Shown: positions 40,220 to 50,846, counted from the first letter of the stretch. The stretch is 64,000 bases of DNA from Coralloluteibacterium stylophorae (GCF_018122625.2 NZ_JAGQFT020000001.1:248001-312000), one strand, 5' to 3'. Program-made: numbers and translations. The notes: generated by a model not told the origin, from the letters alone.

Positions 40220-42604
40220 TCAGGTCCCGGCGCCGGCCGCCTGCAGCTTGGCCAGGCGCAGCCAGGTGTCGACGACGGTGTCGGGATTGAGCGACATCGA
40301 CTCGATGCCCTGCTCGAGCAGCCACTCGGCGAGATCTGGATGGTCGCTCGGGCCCTGGCCGCAGATGCCGACGTACTTGCCCTTCCTCTTCGCCGCGGCG
40401 ATCGCCATCGCCAGCATCTTCTTGACCGCCGGGTCGCGCTCGTCGAAGAGCTCGGCGACGATGCTGGAGTCGCGGTCCAGGCCCAGGGTCAGCTGGGTCA
40501 TGTCGTTGGAGCCGATCGAGAAGCCGTCGAAGATCTCCAGGAACTCCTCGGCCAGCAGCGCGTTGGAGGGCACCTCGCACATCATGATGACCTTCAGGCC
40601 GTCCTTGCCCTGCTCGAGGCCGTACTTCTTCAGCACCTCGACCACGCGACGGCCCTCGTCGAGGGTGCGCACGAACGGGATCATCACCCAGGCGTTGGCC
40701 AGGCCCATGGTCTCGCGGACCTTGCGCATCGCGCGGCACTCGAGCTCGAAGGCGGCCTCGAACGACGGGCTCACGTAGCGGCTGGCGCCACGGAAGCCGA
40801 TCATCGGGTTCTCCTCCTCGGGCTCGTACTTCTCGCCGCCGATGAGGTTGGCGTATTCGTTGGACTTGAAGTCCGACAGGCGCACGATCACCGGCTCCGG
40901 CGCGAAGGCCGCGGTGATGGTGGCGATGCCCTCGGCGAGGCGGTCGACGTAGAAGCCCACCGGGTCGGAGTAGCCGGCCATGCGCTCGTCGATGCGACGG
41001 CGGGTCTCGGCGTCCTGGCGGTCGTACTCCATCAGCGCGCGCGGGTGCACGCCGATGTGGCTGGCGATGATCATCTCCAGGCGCGCCAGGCCCACGCCCT
41101 TGTTCGGCAGCATGGCGAAGTCGAAGGCGCGCTCCGGGTTCGCCACGTTCATCATGATCTTGAGCGGCGCCGGCGGCATGTCGGTGAGGTCGGCGGTGAC
41201 CACCTCGAAGTCCTGGCGCCCCTTGTAGATGAAGCCGGTGTCGCCCTCGGCGCAGCTCACCGTGACCTCGGCGCCGTCCTCGATCAGGTCCAGCGCGTTG
41301 CCGCAGCCGACCACCGCCGGCACGCCGAGCTCGCGCGCGATGATCGCCGCGTGGCAGGTGCGGCCGCCACGGTTGGTGACGATCGCCGAGGCGCGCTTCA
41401 TCACCGGCTCCCAGTCGGGATCGGTCATGTCGGCGACCAGCACGTCGCCCGGCTGCACGCGGTTCATGTCCTTGAGGCTGCGGATCACCTTGGCGGCGCC
41501 GGCGCCGATCTTCTGGCCGATGGCGCGGCCCTCGACCACCACCTCGCCGCGCTGCTTCATGCGGAAGCGCTCGATCTTCTGTGCGTTCGAGCGCGACTTC
41601 ACCGTCTCCGGGCGCGCCTGCACGATGTAGATGCGGCCGGTCTCGCCGTCCTTGGCCCATTCGATGTCCATCGGCCGGCCGTAGTGCTGCTCGATGGTCA
41701 GCGCCTGGCGCGCGAGTTCGTGGACGTCCTCGTCGGAGATCGCGAACTTCTGCCGCAGCTCGGCCGGCGTGTCCTCGTTGCGCACGCGCTCGCCCGGCTT
41801 GTCCGAATACACCATGCGGATCTGCTTGGAGCCGAGCTGGCGGCGCAGGATCGCCGGCTTGCCCTCGCGCAGCGTGGGCTTGTAGACGTAGAACTCGTCC
41901 GGGTTCACCGCGCCCTGGACCACGTTCTCGCCGAGGCCGTAGCTGGCGGTGACGAAGACCGCGTCGCGGAAACCCGACTCGGTGTCGAGGGTGAACAGCA
42001 CGCCGGAGGCGCCGACGTCGGAGCGCACCATCAGCTGCACGCCGGCCGAGAGAAACACGTCCTCGTGCTTGAAGCCGTGGTGCACGCGGTAGGCGATGGC
42101 GCGGTCGTTGTAGAGCGAGGCGAACACCTCCTTGACCTGGCGCAGGACGTCGTCGGCGCCGCGCACGTTGAGGAAGGTCTCCTGCTGGCCGGCGAAGCTG
42201 GCGTCGGGCAGGTCCTCGGCGGTGGCCGAGGAGCGCACCGCGACCGAGACCTCGTTGCCGCCGGCCTCCTCGCAGAGGCGGGCGTAGCCGTTGCGGATCG
42301 CGGTCTCCAGGCCCTGCGGCAGCGGCGCGTCGATGACCCAGCCGCGGATTTCCTCGCCGGCGCGGGCGAGCGCATCGACGTCCTCGGTGTCGAGCGTGCC
42401 GAGGCGGTCGAAGATGCGCCCGGACAGGCCCTCGAATTCGATGAACTCGCGGAAGGCATCGGCCGTGGTCGCGAAGCCGCCGGGGACCGACACCCCGAGG
42501 TTGGCCAGCTCGCCGATCATCTCGCCGAGCGAGGAGTTCTTGCCGCCGACCTGGGCCAGGTCGGAGAGACGGAGTTCGTGCAGCCAGAGGACGTGCGCGT
42601 TCAT
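40220..42604 (-). CDS. ppsA: Phosphoenolpyruvate synthase (pyruvate, water dikinase)
   Basis: A 794-residue enzyme, the usual length, making PEP from pyruvate and ATP for gluconeogenesis. The N-terminal ATP-grasp domain shows [12 protein letters not shown] and [27 protein letters not shown]. The swivelling phosphohistidine domain has [16 protein letters not shown] (His418). The C-terminal PEP-binding barrel carries [10 protein letters not shown] and [16 protein letters not shown], with a Cys-containing [11 protein letters not shown] near the end. The divergent neighbour is its regulatory kinase/phosphorylase ppsR, a frequent gammaproteobacterial arrangement. Confidence 0.97.
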   Translation of the reverse strand: MNAHVLWLHELRLSDLAQVGGKNSSLGEMIGELANLGVSVPGGFATTADAFREFIEFEGLSGRIFDRLGTLDTEDVDALARAGEEIRGWVIDAPLPQGLETAIRNGYARLCEEAGGNEVSVAVRSSATAEDLPDASFAGQQETFLNVRGADDVLRQVKEVFASLYNDRAIAYRVHHGFKHEDVFLSAGVQLMVRSDVGASGVLFTLDTESGFRDAVFVTASYGLGENVVQGAVNPDEFYVYKPTLREGKPAILRRQLGSKQIRMVYSDKPGERVRNEDTPAELRQKFAISDEDVHELARQALTIEQHYGRPMDIEWAKDGETGRIYIVQARPETVKSRSNAQKIERFRMKQRGEVVVEGRAIGQKIGAGAAKVIRSLKDMNRVQPGDVLVADMTDPDWEPVMKRASAIVTNRGGRTCHAAIIARELGVPAVVGCGNALDLIEDGAEVTVSCAEGDTGFIYKGRQDFEVVTADLTDMPPAPLKIMMNVANPERAFDFAMLPNKGVGLARLEMIIASHIGVHPRALMEYDRQDAETRRRIDERMAGYSDPVGFYVDRLAEGIATITAAFAPEPVIVRLSDFKSNEYANLIGGEKYEPEEENPMIGFRGASRYVSPSFEAAFELECRAMRKVRETMGLANAWVMIPFVRTLDEGRRVVEVLKKYGLEQGKDGLKVIMMCEVPSNALLAEEFLEIFDGFSIGSNDMTQLTLGLDRDSSIVAELFDERDPAVKKMLAMAIAAAKRKGKYVGICGQGPSDHPDLAEWLLEQGIESMSLNPDTVVDTWLRLAKLQAAGAGT

Positions 42605-42776
42605 GACGCTCCTGAGTCGAGGGGAAATCCAGCGCCGCACCGACCGCATGCAGGCGCTGGCGACCCCGACCGACCCGGGCGAAGGCGCTGCCGTTTTCCG
42701 ACCGGAGTTCCGAACGAAAGGCAGGGCCTGATGGGTGGAGTGGGTTCCCGAACGCTCTGCGGCAGTCGCGACACCG

Positions 42777-42782
42777 TATGAT
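42777..42782 (+). promoter_or_regulatory. Possible -10 box of ppsR
   Basis: TATGAT in CACCGTATGATGCGG, in the 284-bp divergent ppsA/ppsR region. No good -35 is visible at 17 bp. The same CCGTATGATGCG context precedes orn. Confidence 0.35.
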
Positions 42783-42888
42783 GCGGCGCGCCTTCACAGC
42801 ATAGCAGACGGGTCCGGCGCGACCGGTCCCAAGTCTTGCCGCGGTGCGGTCAAGACGCCGTCACGCCACGTCCCGGAAAGTCCGATCC

Positions 42889-43710
42889 ATGACCAGACCG
42901 CGCCAGGTGTTCTACTGCTCCGACGGCACAGGCATCACCGCCGAGACCATCGGCCACAGCCTGCTGACCCAGTTCGGCGACGTCGCCTTCGAGAGCCACC
43001 GCATCGCCTTCATCGACGCCGAGGCCCGCGCCCGCCAGGCCTCGATCCGCATCCGCCAGGCCGGCGAGGCCTCGGGGCAGCGCCCGATCGTCGTCAACAC
43101 GGTGCTCGACGGCCATCTCAGCGCGCTGCTGGCCGAGAGCGGTGCGCTGATGCTGGACGTGTTCGCGCCGTTCCTGTCGCCGCTGGAGCAGGAGCTGGGG
43201 GTCAAGTCGCAGCCGCGGGTCGGCCAGGCCCACGGCCTGGTCGACTTCGCCGCCTACGAGCGCCGCATCGAGGCCACCAACTATGCGCTGAGCCACGACG
43301 ACGGCGTCGACGTGAACTACGACGAGGCCGACCTCATCCTGGTCGGCGTGTCGCGTTCGGGGAAGACGCCGACCTGCCTGTACATGGCGCTGCACTACGG
43401 CGTGGCCGCGGCGAACTATCCGCTCACCGACGACGACCTCGAATCGACCATGCTGCCCAAGCGCCTGCGTGCGCACCGGCGCAAGCTCTTCGGCCTGACC
43501 ATCGATCCGGTGCGCCTGGCGCAGATCCGCCAGCAGCGCCGCCCGAACAGCCGCTACGCCGAGCCCGACCAGTGCCGGCGCGAGGTCGCGGCGGCGGAAC
43601 TGCTGTTCCGCAATGCCGGGCTGTCGAGCCTCAATACCACGCATACCTCGATCGAGGAGATCGCGAGCAAGGTGCTGTCGAGCCTCGGCATCCACCGCCA
43701 TCTGTTCTGA
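42889..43710 (+). CDS. ppsR: PEP synthase regulatory protein (bifunctional kinase/pyrophosphorylase, DUF299)
   Basis: A 273-residue DUF299 protein: [20 protein letters not shown] at the N-terminus and the P-loop GVSRSGKT at 153-160, followed by [10 protein letters not shown] and [22 protein letters not shown], all typical. It inactivates PpsA by ADP-dependent phosphorylation of a threonine next to the catalytic His and reverses this by Pi-dependent phosphorolysis. It is divergent from ppsA with a shared intergenic region. Confidence 0.95.
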   Translation: MTRPRQVFYCSDGTGITAETIGHSLLTQFGDVAFESHRIAFIDAEARARQASIRIRQAGEASGQRPIVVNTVLDGHLSALLAESGALMLDVFAPFLSPLEQELGVKSQPRVGQAHGLVDFAAYERRIEATNYALSHDDGVDVNYDEADLILVGVSRSGKTPTCLYMALHYGVAAANYPLTDDDLESTMLPKRLRAHRRKLFGLTIDPVRLAQIRQQRRPNSRYAEPDQCRREVAAAELLFRNAGLSSLNTTHTSIEEIASKVLSSLGIHRHLF

Positions 43711-43803
43711 GGCGGCAGCGGTCCACGCCGCGGCTGAACCTGCCGGGACGCGACGCGCCTGCGCGCATTGCGCGTGCGCAACGGCAGCCGATAGCATCCT
43801 TCC

Positions 43804-44298
43804 ATGCTCGTTGCCGCACGCCCACCGCTACCCGCCCGCCACGGCAAGTTCGCCTGGCTCATGGGCCTGTACGCGGAGAACCACCAGCGCCTGACCCGCA
43901 TGTTCGATCCGTCCTCGCTCGCGCCGGGGCGCTACCTCTCGCGCGTCGGCGACGGGCTCGACCTGCGCCTGGACGTGCTCGAGCGGCATCCGTACACGCT
44001 CGAGCTGACCCTGAGCTACGCCCTTGCCGACCCGGTCACCGGGGCGCCGGATCCCTCCGCGCATCTCCGGCACTACCTGGACGCGCGTCAGACCGAGGCC
44101 ACGCACTGCTACGTGGGCCGCCGCTGGCAGGACGTCATCGGCCTGCACCCGCCCAACCGCGTGGTGTTCGACCACCGCTTGCGCATGAACACCTTCCTCG
44201 GCAAGTGGCTGGCCTATCTGGCCGAGCGCGGGCATGGCGCCTACACGCTCAACCTGGCCCCGGCCGACGAGGAAGACGCGCCCGCGATCGCGGTCTGA
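43804..44298 (+). CDS. DUF1249 family protein (YqiB-like)
   Basis: A 164-residue soluble protein with the DUF1249 pattern: FAWLMGLYAENHQRLTRMF near the N-terminus, LDLRLDVLERHPYTLELTLSY, the tyrosine/aromatic ATHCYVGRRWQDVIGLHPPN, and MNTFLGKWLAYL near the end. The function is unknown; in enterobacteria yqiB sits beside cpdA and nudF. Here it stands between ppsR and a histidine kinase. Confidence 0.88.
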   Translation: MLVAARPPLPARHGKFAWLMGLYAENHQRLTRMFDPSSLAPGRYLSRVGDGLDLRLDVLERHPYTLELTLSYALADPVTGAPDPSAHLRHYLDARQTEATHCYVGRRWQDVIGLHPPNRVVFDHRLRMNTFLGKWLAYLAERGHGAYTLNLAPADEEDAPAIAV

Positions 44299-44410
44299 GG
44301 CCCGGGCCCGCGATCCGCGCCGCTGCAGCCGCTTGACGGCCGCCCGCGCGGTGGATCTCCTGGATGCAAGGGCGTCGCCCATCTGCGATGATCCGCAGCG
44401 TGAGGGCGCA

Positions 44411-45790
44411 ATGATCGCGTCCTCCCCAAGTGCCCCGGGAGGGGCCACCATGGTGTCGCAGAACGCCGATCATCCGGCCCCGGACGGCCGTTATTTCAGC
44501 CTGCTGGCGGCGAGCCAGGATTGCGTCAAGGAGCTCGACCTCGACGGCCGGATCCTGTTCATCAGCGAGAACGGACGCAAGGCGCTCGAAGCCGGCGACG
44601 GCGACGTGCTGTGCGGCCGGTCGTGGATCGACCTGTGGCCGGAGGGCGGACGCGCGCAGGCGCGCGAGGCGGTGGCGAAGGCAGCCGACGGCGTCACCGC
44701 CAGCTTCCGCGCGTTCGGTCCGACCTGCCGCGGCACGCCGCGCTGGTGGGACGTCGTCATCGCGCCGTTCCCGACCGGGGAGGGCCAGCGCCTGCTGGGC
44801 ATCGCCCACGACGTCACCGCCGAGGTGCAGGCCACCGAGGCCTTGGCCCGGCTCAACGAGGCGCTGCACCGCAGCGACGGCTCGGAGCTGCATCTGCGCC
44901 TGGCCGAATCGCGCCCGGCCTGGTCGGCAGGCCCGCTTCCGGAGACCGCCGCGGCGGGGCAGGGCGATGCTGCGCCGGCGGACGCATCGCTGAGCGAGTC
45001 CGTCCGCCGGGTGACCGCGCGCCTCGACGAGCAGGTCGAGAAGGAGCGGATCATCGGTCAGCTCACCAACGGCCTCGCCCACGACTTCAACAACATCCTG
45101 CAGCTCATGCTCAACGGGCTGTGGATCCTGGAAAAGCGCGTCGCCGAGGGCGACGAGCGCAGCCGCGACCTCATCCGCATGGCGCTCGCCGCGGGCGAGC
45201 AGGGTGCGCTGATGACCAAGCGCCTGCTCGGGTTCGCGCGCGAGCAGGTCCACGCGGTGGAGGGCATCGACGTGCGCACCTGCGTCACCGATGCATCGGA
45301 GCTGCTCAAGCTCGCCCTGCCGCGCACCCACGAACTGCGGATCGACTGCTGCGACGAGCAGGCGATCGCCTGCATCGACGTCCACCTGCTGCAGCGGGCC
45401 CTGCTCAACCTGGCGATCAATGCGCGCGACGCCATGGAAGCCGGCGGCACGATCACCATCCGCACGCGGGTCTGCGGCCGCTGCGAGACGACGCCGGCCG
45501 GCTACGTGCAGGTCAGCGTCGCCGATACCGGGACCGGCATCCCGGACGAGATCCGGCCGCGGCTGTTCGAGCCGTACTTCACGACGAAGATGATCGGCAA
45601 GGGCAGCGGGCTCGGCCTCGCCCAGGTCAAGGCCTTCGTCGAGGAAGCCGGCGGTCGCGTGGAGCTCGACAGCAGGGTCGGCGTCGGTACCACCGTGCAC
45701 CTCTACCTGCCGCGCGTGTTCGAGGCCGAAGCCTGCGAGACCGCCGCCGAGCAGACGGTCGCCGAAGACAGCGGGCTGGATGCCGCCTAG
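44411..45790 (+). CDS. PAS domain hybrid-less sensor histidine kinase
   Basis: A 459-residue soluble kinase with no transmembrane segment. A PAS domain lies at about 28-140 (LLAASQDCVKELDLDGRILFISENG, then WIDLWPEGGRAQAREAV and a PAC-like WWDVVIAPF). A linker coiled region precedes the DHp helix with GLAHDFNNILQLM (phospho-His 224). The HATPase domain follows with ALLNLAINARDAM (N box), VADTGTGIPDEIRPRLFEPYFTTK (G1/F) and GSGLGLAQVKAFVEEAGG (G2). HDFNN is typical of NtrB-like soluble kinases. No response regulator is adjacent. ATG 44450, with a better GGAGGGG upstream, is an alternative start. Confidence 0.9.
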   Translation: MIASSPSAPGGATMVSQNADHPAPDGRYFSLLAASQDCVKELDLDGRILFISENGRKALEAGDGDVLCGRSWIDLWPEGGRAQAREAVAKAADGVTASFRAFGPTCRGTPRWWDVVIAPFPTGEGQRLLGIAHDVTAEVQATEALARLNEALHRSDGSELHLRLAESRPAWSAGPLPETAAAGQGDAAPADASLSESVRRVTARLDEQVEKERIIGQLTNGLAHDFNNILQLMLNGLWILEKRVAEGDERSRDLIRMALAAGEQGALMTKRLLGFAREQVHAVEGIDVRTCVTDASELLKLALPRTHELRIDCCDEQAIACIDVHLLQRALLNLAINARDAMEAGGTITIRTRVCGRCETTPAGYVQVSVADTGTGIPDEIRPRLFEPYFTTKMIGKGSGLGLAQVKAFVEEAGGRVELDSRVGVGTTVHLYLPRVFEAEACETAAEQTVAEDSGLDAA

Positions 45791-45964
45791 GCACGCTGCG
45801 GCGGATCCAACCAGGGCCGCATGCCTCCGCGGCTCCACCGCCCGAGAGCGACGCGCATCGATCGCATCGCGGGCCGCGACCGGTGCGCAGTCCCGGTGCT
45901 GCGGTCGACGCGGATCCGCATCGATTCGCCATGCAGGCAACATCGCCAATCTCGCGAAAATCTG

Positions 45965-45993
45965 TTGACGGATCGGCAGGCCCAGCCTAAGAT
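45965..45993 (+). promoter_or_regulatory. Sigma-70 promoter of the tRNA operon
   Basis: TTGACG (45965-45970) and TAAGAT (45988-45993) are separated by exactly 17 bp, about 20 bases before the first tRNA. The position and spacing are near ideal for a strong stable-RNA promoter. Confidence 0.8.
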
Positions 45994-46012
45994 GATCGTC
46001 TTTCCAGCACGT

Positions 46013-46088
<76 letters not shown>

Positions 46089-46110
46089 CTTCAAACTGGA
46101 ATCCGGATCC

Positions 46111-46186
46111 GTCCCCATCGTCTAGAGGCCTAGGACACAACCCTTTCACGGTTGCGACCGGGGTTCGAATCCCCGTGGGGACGCCA
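46111..46186 (+). tRNA. tRNA-Glu (TTC anticodon)
   Basis: A 76-nt cloverleaf: acceptor GTCCCCA/TGGGGAC, D arm TCTAGAGGCCTAGGA, anticodon stem CAACC/GGTTG with loop CTTTCAC and anticodon TTC, T arm with GGTTCGAATCC, and encoded CCA. It is 22 bp after tRNA-Ala and followed by a terminator. Confidence 0.97.
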
Positions 46187-46196
46187 TCAGAAGTGA

Positions 46197-46230
46197 CGAA
46201 AAGGCCCGCTCGACGCGGGCCTTTTCGTTT
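46197..46230 (+). terminator. Rho-independent terminator of the tRNA operon
   Basis: CGAAAAGGCCCGC, a 4-base loop region TCGA, then GCGGGCCTTTTCG followed by TTT: a strong stem just after tRNA-Glu. The A/T flanks make it potentially bidirectional, also serving the convergent regulator gene. Confidence 0.9.
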
Positions 46231-46313
46231 GCCCGGTTTCCGGTCTCCCGGGTCGTCCGGAGTGGTCGAAGCCGTCCGTTGCCAGCAGACGGCGTGGCGC
46301 CGCGAGCTCGGGA

Positions 46314-46895
46314 TCAGCCGTGCGCGTCCGGCGCCAGCGGCCGTTCACGGCCGGGACGCTTGGCCAGCTTGCGCTGCAGCGAGCGCCGGTGCATGCCGAG
46401 CAGGCGCGCCGCGGCGGAGATGTTGCCGCCGCTGTCCTGCAGCGCCTGCTGGATGTGCTCCCACTCCAGGCGGCTCAGGGGCGTCATCGTCTCCTCGACC
46501 TCCACGCCGGTCTCGCCGTCGGCCTCGCCCTCGTCATCGGCGAGCGCGCGCAGGATCGTCTCGACCGTGGTGGGCTTGGGCAGGTAGTTGTCGGCGCCGC
46601 GCTTGATCGCCTCCACTGCCGTCGCCACGCTCGCGTAGCCGGTGACCAGCAGGATGCGCATGTCGGCGCGCAGCGCGCGCAGCGGCGCGACCAGGCTCAA
46701 TCCGGACTCCGCGCCGAGCTTCAGGTCGACCAGGGCGAAGTCCGGCCGCAGCGCCTCGGCCAGCGCGGTGGCCTGCACCACATCGTGGGCCACCGCGATC
46801 TGCAGCCCGCGCCGCTCCAGCGCACGCTGCAGCGTGCGCGCGTACAGCGGGTCGTCGTCGACCAGCAGGCCCTGCCTGCGGGGGGCGGGATTCAT
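46314..46895 (-). CDS. Response regulator, RegA/PrrA/ActR-like
   Basis: A 193-residue regulator. The receiver domain has LVDDDPLY (acidic pocket), phospho-acceptor Asp57 in FALVDLKLG, VTGYASVATAVEAIKRGADNYLPKP with the conserved Thr and Lys. An acidic linker is followed by a Fis-type helix-turn-helix (SGGNISAAARLLGMHRRSLQRKLAKR). This compact receiver-Fis architecture is that of RegA/PrrA/ActR/RoxR. Its ATG overlaps the kinase stop (ATGA, 46892-46895). It probably controls redox-responsive genes such as terminal oxidases. Confidence 0.92.
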   Translation of the reverse strand: MNPAPRRQGLLVDDDPLYARTLQRALERRGLQIAVAHDVVQATALAEALRPDFALVDLKLGAESGLSLVAPLRALRADMRILLVTGYASVATAVEAIKRGADNYLPKPTTVETILRALADDEGEADGETGVEVEETMTPLSRLEWEHIQQALQDSGGNISAAARLLGMHRRSLQRKLAKRPGRERPLAPDAHG

Positions 46896-48121
46896 GGCGC
46901 CACCGGCCGCACGCCGGCGGGGATCGAGAAGCGCACGCGCACGCCGCGGCCGTCGGCGGGCTCCATCGCGAGTTCGCCGCCGAGCCGCTCGACGGTGGCG
47001 TGCGAGAGCGCCAGCCCCACGCCCATGCCGTGCGGCTTGGTGCTGCGGAACAGGCGCCCGGGCAGGAATGGCTCGGCCAGCGCGAAGCCGCTGCCGTAGT
47101 CGCGGACCTCGCCGCGCAGGCCGCGGTCGTCGAGTTGGAGGAGGAGGTCGACGCGCGTCGCACCGGCGCGCTCGCTGGCGTCGGCGGCGTTGTTGAGCAG
47201 CGCCTGCAGCAGGTGGCCGATGCCGGCATCGACCGTCGTGGCCGCGGCCTGCGGGCCCTCCCGATGCAGCTCGATCGTCGGCCGCACCAGCTGCCAGCGC
47301 GCGATCAGCTGTTCGAGGTCGACGTCGGCGCGGTCCGGGTCGGACGCCCGCACGAGATCGCGGACGCGGTCGCGGCAGACGTCGACGAGGCCGCGCATCG
47401 CCCGCGTGTCCTCGAGCACGTCCTCGGGCAGCGCACGCTCGAGGTGTTCGTCGAGCATCAGGGTCAGGGTGCCCAGGGGCGTGTTGAGCTCGTGCGCGAC
47501 GGAGGCCGCGTGCGTGGCGAGCGCGACGATGCCCTCGTTGCGCGCGAACTGCTCGCGCAGGCGGGCCAGTTCCTGCTCGCGCCGGCGCAGCGCGTCGGCG
47601 AGCTGGGTGAAGAAGTACAGCATCAATCCCGCCGACACGCCGAAGTTCGCCGCCATGCCCCACAGATGCAGGTCGTAGGTGGTTCCGTCGACGCCGTGCA
47701 CATGCGGCAGCGGCCGTCCCAGCAGCGCCGACGCGACATAGCCGCCGATGCACAGGACCGCGGTCGCCCACGCCCAGGGTGGGGGCAGGGCGAGCGTGAC
47801 CAGCGCCAGCGGCAACAGGAACAGCGAACTGAAGGGGTTGCCGACGCCGCCGCTCCAGGCCACCAGCCAGGCAAGGACCAGCACGTCGACGGCGACGTGG
47901 CCGAGGATCTCCAGTGATGTGGCCTCGGTCACCCGCGCGGCGCGCCAGCGCGCGTACAGGTTGAAGGCTGCGAGCACGGCGATGCCGCCCCACAAGGGCG
48001 CCTCGTCGAGCGGCACCCCGAGCAGGTGCACCACCGCGAGCACCGTCGCCGACTGCCCGGCCACCGCGATCCAGCGCAGGTCGCAGAGCACGTGCAGGAA
48101 GGTCAGCGGGCGGGCGGACAT
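46892..48121 (-). CDS. Redox-sensing histidine kinase, RegB/PrrB/ActS-like
   Basis: A 409-residue membrane kinase with six predicted transmembrane helices (residues 1-172). It carries GGVGNPF at 91-97, the quinone-binding heptapeptide consensus GGxxNPF of RegB. The DHp box THAASVAHELNTPLGT gives phospho-His 210. Cys249 (VDVCRDRV) sits where RegB has its redox-active Cys. The HATPase domain follows (NNAADASERAG; GMGVGLALSHATVERLGG). Both known sensing elements are therefore present. It is coupled to the response regulator by a 4-bp overlap. Confidence 0.93.
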   Translation of the reverse strand: MSARPLTFLHVLCDLRWIAVAGQSATVLAVVHLLGVPLDEAPLWGGIAVLAAFNLYARWRAARVTEATSLEILGHVAVDVLVLAWLVAWSGGVGNPFSSLFLLPLALVTLALPPPWAWATAVLCIGGYVASALLGRPLPHVHGVDGTTYDLHLWGMAANFGVSAGLMLYFFTQLADALRRREQELARLREQFARNEGIVALATHAASVAHELNTPLGTLTLMLDEHLERALPEDVLEDTRAMRGLVDVCRDRVRDLVRASDPDRADVDLEQLIARWQLVRPTIELHREGPQAAATTVDAGIGHLLQALLNNAADASERAGATRVDLLLQLDDRGLRGEVRDYGSGFALAEPFLPGRLFRSTKPHGMGVGLALSHATVERLGGELAMEPADGRGVRVRFSIPAGVRPVAP

Positions 48122-48291
48122 CGGACAAGGATAGGGCGCGGCGCCACGGTCATGCTGCGACCGGATGTCGCAGCGGCCTCCGCATTCCAGGCGGCCGGCG
48201 ACGCCGCCCGCCGGCGCGGCGCAGCTCGACCGCGACTTCATTGCGGCATGCGACCATGGGCGCCGGCATGACGGCGAGGAGCAGGCAGGGC

Positions 48292-49518
48292 ATGGGCGCA
48301 GCGAACGAACCGGGCGTGGTGATCGTCGGGGCAGGGCAGGCGGGAAGCGAGCTCGCCACCTCGCTGCGCACCCAGGGCCATGCCGGCGGCATCGTCGTGG
48401 TCGGCGACGAGCGCTGGCTGCCGTACCGGCGCCCGCCGCTGTCCAAGACCTTCCTCGCCGGCGACGCGGCGCCGGAGTCGCTGGAGATCAAGCCGGCGGC
48501 GCTGTACGCGAAGCTGGACATCGAGGTGCAGACCGGCGTCGGCGTCGAGACCATCGACCGCGAGGCCCGCAGCGTGCGGCTGTACGACGGTCGCGCGCTG
48601 CCGTACTCGACACTGGTTCTGGCCACCGGCGGCCATGCCCGGCGGCTGGCGATCGCCGGCGCCGACCGCCCCAACGTGCACGGCATCCGCGGCATCGACG
48701 ATGTGCTGCGCCTGCGCGCCGACTTCGTCCCGGGCCGCCGGCTGGTGGTGGTGGGCGGTGGCTACATCGGCCTGGAGACCGCCGCCGTGGCCGTGCAGCA
48801 CGGCCTCTCGGTGACGGTCGTCGAAGCCGCGCCGCGCGTGCTGCCGCGGGTGGCCTCGCCGGCGCTGTCGCAGTTCTACCTCGACCTGCACCGCGAGCGT
48901 GGCGTCGACGTGCGGCTCGGGCTCGGAGTCCATGCCTTCGAGGGTGCGGAGCGGGTCGAGACGGTGGTGCTGGCCGACGGCAGCCGCATCGATGCCGACC
49001 TGGTGGTGGTCGGCATCGGCATCGTCCCGAATACCGAACTCGCGGAGACGGCCGGGCTCGAGGTCGCCGACGGCATCGTCGTCGACAGCGCGACCCGGAC
49101 CTCCGATCCCGCCATCCTCGCCATCGGCGACTGCAGCCATCACCACAACGCGCGCTACGACCGCCGCATGCGCCTGGAATCGGTCCCCAACGCGATGGAG
49201 CAGGCCCGCGTGGCCGCTGCGCTGATCTGCGGCAAGCCGGCCGAATACCGCGCGGTGCCTTGGTTCTGGTCCGACCAGTACGAGCTCAAGCTGCAGATGG
49301 TGGGTCTCGCCGAGGGCCACGACCGCATCGTCCTGCGCGGCGACATGGGCGAGCGCGCCTTCGTGCAGTTCCACCTGCGCGACGGCGTCGTCGTCGCCGC
49401 CGACGCGGTGAACCGCCCGCAGGAGTTCGCGCTGGCGCGGCGCATGGTCACCGAGGGCGCCCGCCCCGATCCGCAGAAGCTGGGCGACCCGGCGATGGCG
49501 CTCAAGGACCTGGTCTGA
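48292..49518 (+). CDS. NAD(P)/FAD-dependent ferredoxin reductase-type oxidoreductase
   Basis: A 408-residue flavoprotein of the rhodocoxin/putidaredoxin reductase type: VVIVGAGQAGSELATSLR (FAD), PYRRPPLSKTFLAG, LATGGHARRL, VVVGGGYIGLETAAVAV (NAD), ADLVVVGIGIVPNTELAE, AIGDCSHH, and a C-terminal reductase domain with WFWSDQYELKLQMVG. It normally passes electrons from NAD(P)H to a [2Fe-2S] ferredoxin for a P450 or dioxygenase, but no such partner is nearby. Start 48292 follows a GAGGAG/GCAGGG stretch; ATGs at 48256 and 48268 are alternatives. Confidence 0.88.
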   Translation: MGAANEPGVVIVGAGQAGSELATSLRTQGHAGGIVVVGDERWLPYRRPPLSKTFLAGDAAPESLEIKPAALYAKLDIEVQTGVGVETIDREARSVRLYDGRALPYSTLVLATGGHARRLAIAGADRPNVHGIRGIDDVLRLRADFVPGRRLVVVGGGYIGLETAAVAVQHGLSVTVVEAAPRVLPRVASPALSQFYLDLHRERGVDVRLGLGVHAFEGAERVETVVLADGSRIDADLVVVGIGIVPNTELAETAGLEVADGIVVDSATRTSDPAILAIGDCSHHHNARYDRRMRLESVPNAMEQARVAAALICGKPAEYRAVPWFWSDQYELKLQMVGLAEGHDRIVLRGDMGERAFVQFHLRDGVVVAADAVNRPQEFALARRMVTEGARPDPQKLGDPAMALKDLV

Positions 49519-49540
49519 CCCGAGTGGTGCGGCGCGCGGC

Positions 49541-50824
49541 TCACGCCGCCTGGCCGGACTCCGGATGCCGGACCTGGCCGTTGCCGCGCACCACCCAACG
49601 CTCGATGGTCAGCGATTCCAGGCCCATCGGGCCATAGGCGTGCAGGCGCGTGGTGGAGATGCCGATCTCCGCGCCGAGGCCGAGCTGGCCGCCGTCGTTG
49701 AAGCGCGAGGAGGCGTTGACCATCACCGCGGAACTCCGCACCGCGGCGACGAAGCCTGCGGCCGCGGCGTCGTCGCGCGTGCAGATGACTTCGGTGTGGT
49801 CGGAGGTGTGCCGCTGGATGTGGGCGACGGCCGCGTCCAGCGAATCGACCACGCGCACGGCGAGGATCGGCGCGAGGTACTCGGCGTCGTAGTCGTCGTC
49901 GGTGGCCGCCTTCGCCTGGGGGAACAGGGCTCGCGTACGCTCGCAGCCGCGGATCTCCGCGCCGCGCTCGACCAGCACCTGCAGCGCGCCGGGCAACCAG
50001 TCGGGCGCGATGTCGGCATGCACCAGCAGCGTCTCCAGCGCGTTGCACACGCCCGGCCGCGACAGCTTGCCGTCCACCGCCAGCCGCGTCGCCAGGAGCG
50101 GATCCGCGGCCGCATCCACGTACAGGTGGCACACGCCCTTGTAGTGCTTGATCACCGGCACGCGCGCGTTCTCCGCGACGAAGCGGATCAGGCGCTCGCC
50201 GCCGCGCGGGATGGCCAGGTCCACCAGGTCGGTGAGCTGCAGCAGTTCCAGCACGTGTTCGCGCGCGGTGTCCTCGACCAGCGCCACGGCCTCGGCCGGC
50301 AGGCCGAACCGCGCCAGCGCGGAATGCAGGCAGCGGGCGATGGCGATGTTGCTCTCGCGCGCCTCGGAGCCGCCGCGCAGCAGCACGGCGTTGCCGGCGC
50401 GCAGGCACAGCGCGGCCGCATCCGCGGTCACGTTGGGCCGCGCCTCGTAGATCATCGCGATCAGGCCCAGCGGGATGCGCACCTTCTCCACGGTCATGCC
50501 GTTGGGATGGGTCTCGCTGCGGGTGACCTGGCCGACCGGGTCGGGCAGGGCGGCGATCTCGCCGATCGCCTGCACGATGCCGTCCAGGCGCGCGTCGTCC
50601 AGCGCCAGGCGGTCGAGCATGGCCCCGGTGGTGCCGGCCTCACGTGCGCGCTGCATGTCGCGCGCATTGGCCTCGAGGATGCCGGCGCGGCCGGCAGCGA
50701 CGGATTCCGCCATGGCCTCGAGCAGCGCCGCGCGGCGCCCGGCATCGAGCGCGGCGATGGCGAGCGAGGCGGCGCGGGCGCGGGTGGCGAGGCCGCGGAT
50801 GTAGCTGGGGGTGTCTGCGGACAT
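49541..50824 (-). CDS. proA: Glutamate-5-semialdehyde dehydrogenase (gamma-glutamyl phosphate reductase)
   Basis: A 427-residue ProA of normal length. An N-terminal helical region leads to [39 protein letters not shown] (cofactor site), [12 protein letters not shown] with the catalytic Cys, [50 protein letters not shown] and [20 protein letters not shown]. This is the second step of proline synthesis, NADPH-dependent. It lies 22 bp downstream of proB in a proBA operon. Confidence 0.97.
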   Translation of the reverse strand: MSADTPSYIRGLATRARAASLAIAALDAGRRAALLEAMAESVAAGRAGILEANARDMQRAREAGTTGAMLDRLALDDARLDGIVQAIGEIAALPDPVGQVTRSETHPNGMTVEKVRIPLGLIAMIYEARPNVTADAAALCLRAGNAVLLRGGSEARESNIAIARCLHSALARFGLPAEAVALVEDTAREHVLELLQLTDLVDLAIPRGGERLIRFVAENARVPVIKHYKGVCHLYVDAAADPLLATRLAVDGKLSRPGVCNALETLLVHADIAPDWLPGALQVLVERGAEIRGCERTRALFPQAKAATDDDYDAEYLAPILAVRVVDSLDAAVAHIQRHTSDHTEVICTRDDAAAAGFVAAVRSSAVMVNASSRFNDGGQLGLGAEIGISTTRLHAYGPMGLESLTIERWVVRGNGQVRHPESGQAA

Positions 50825-50846
50825 GGGAACTCCTGGATCGGTGCGG

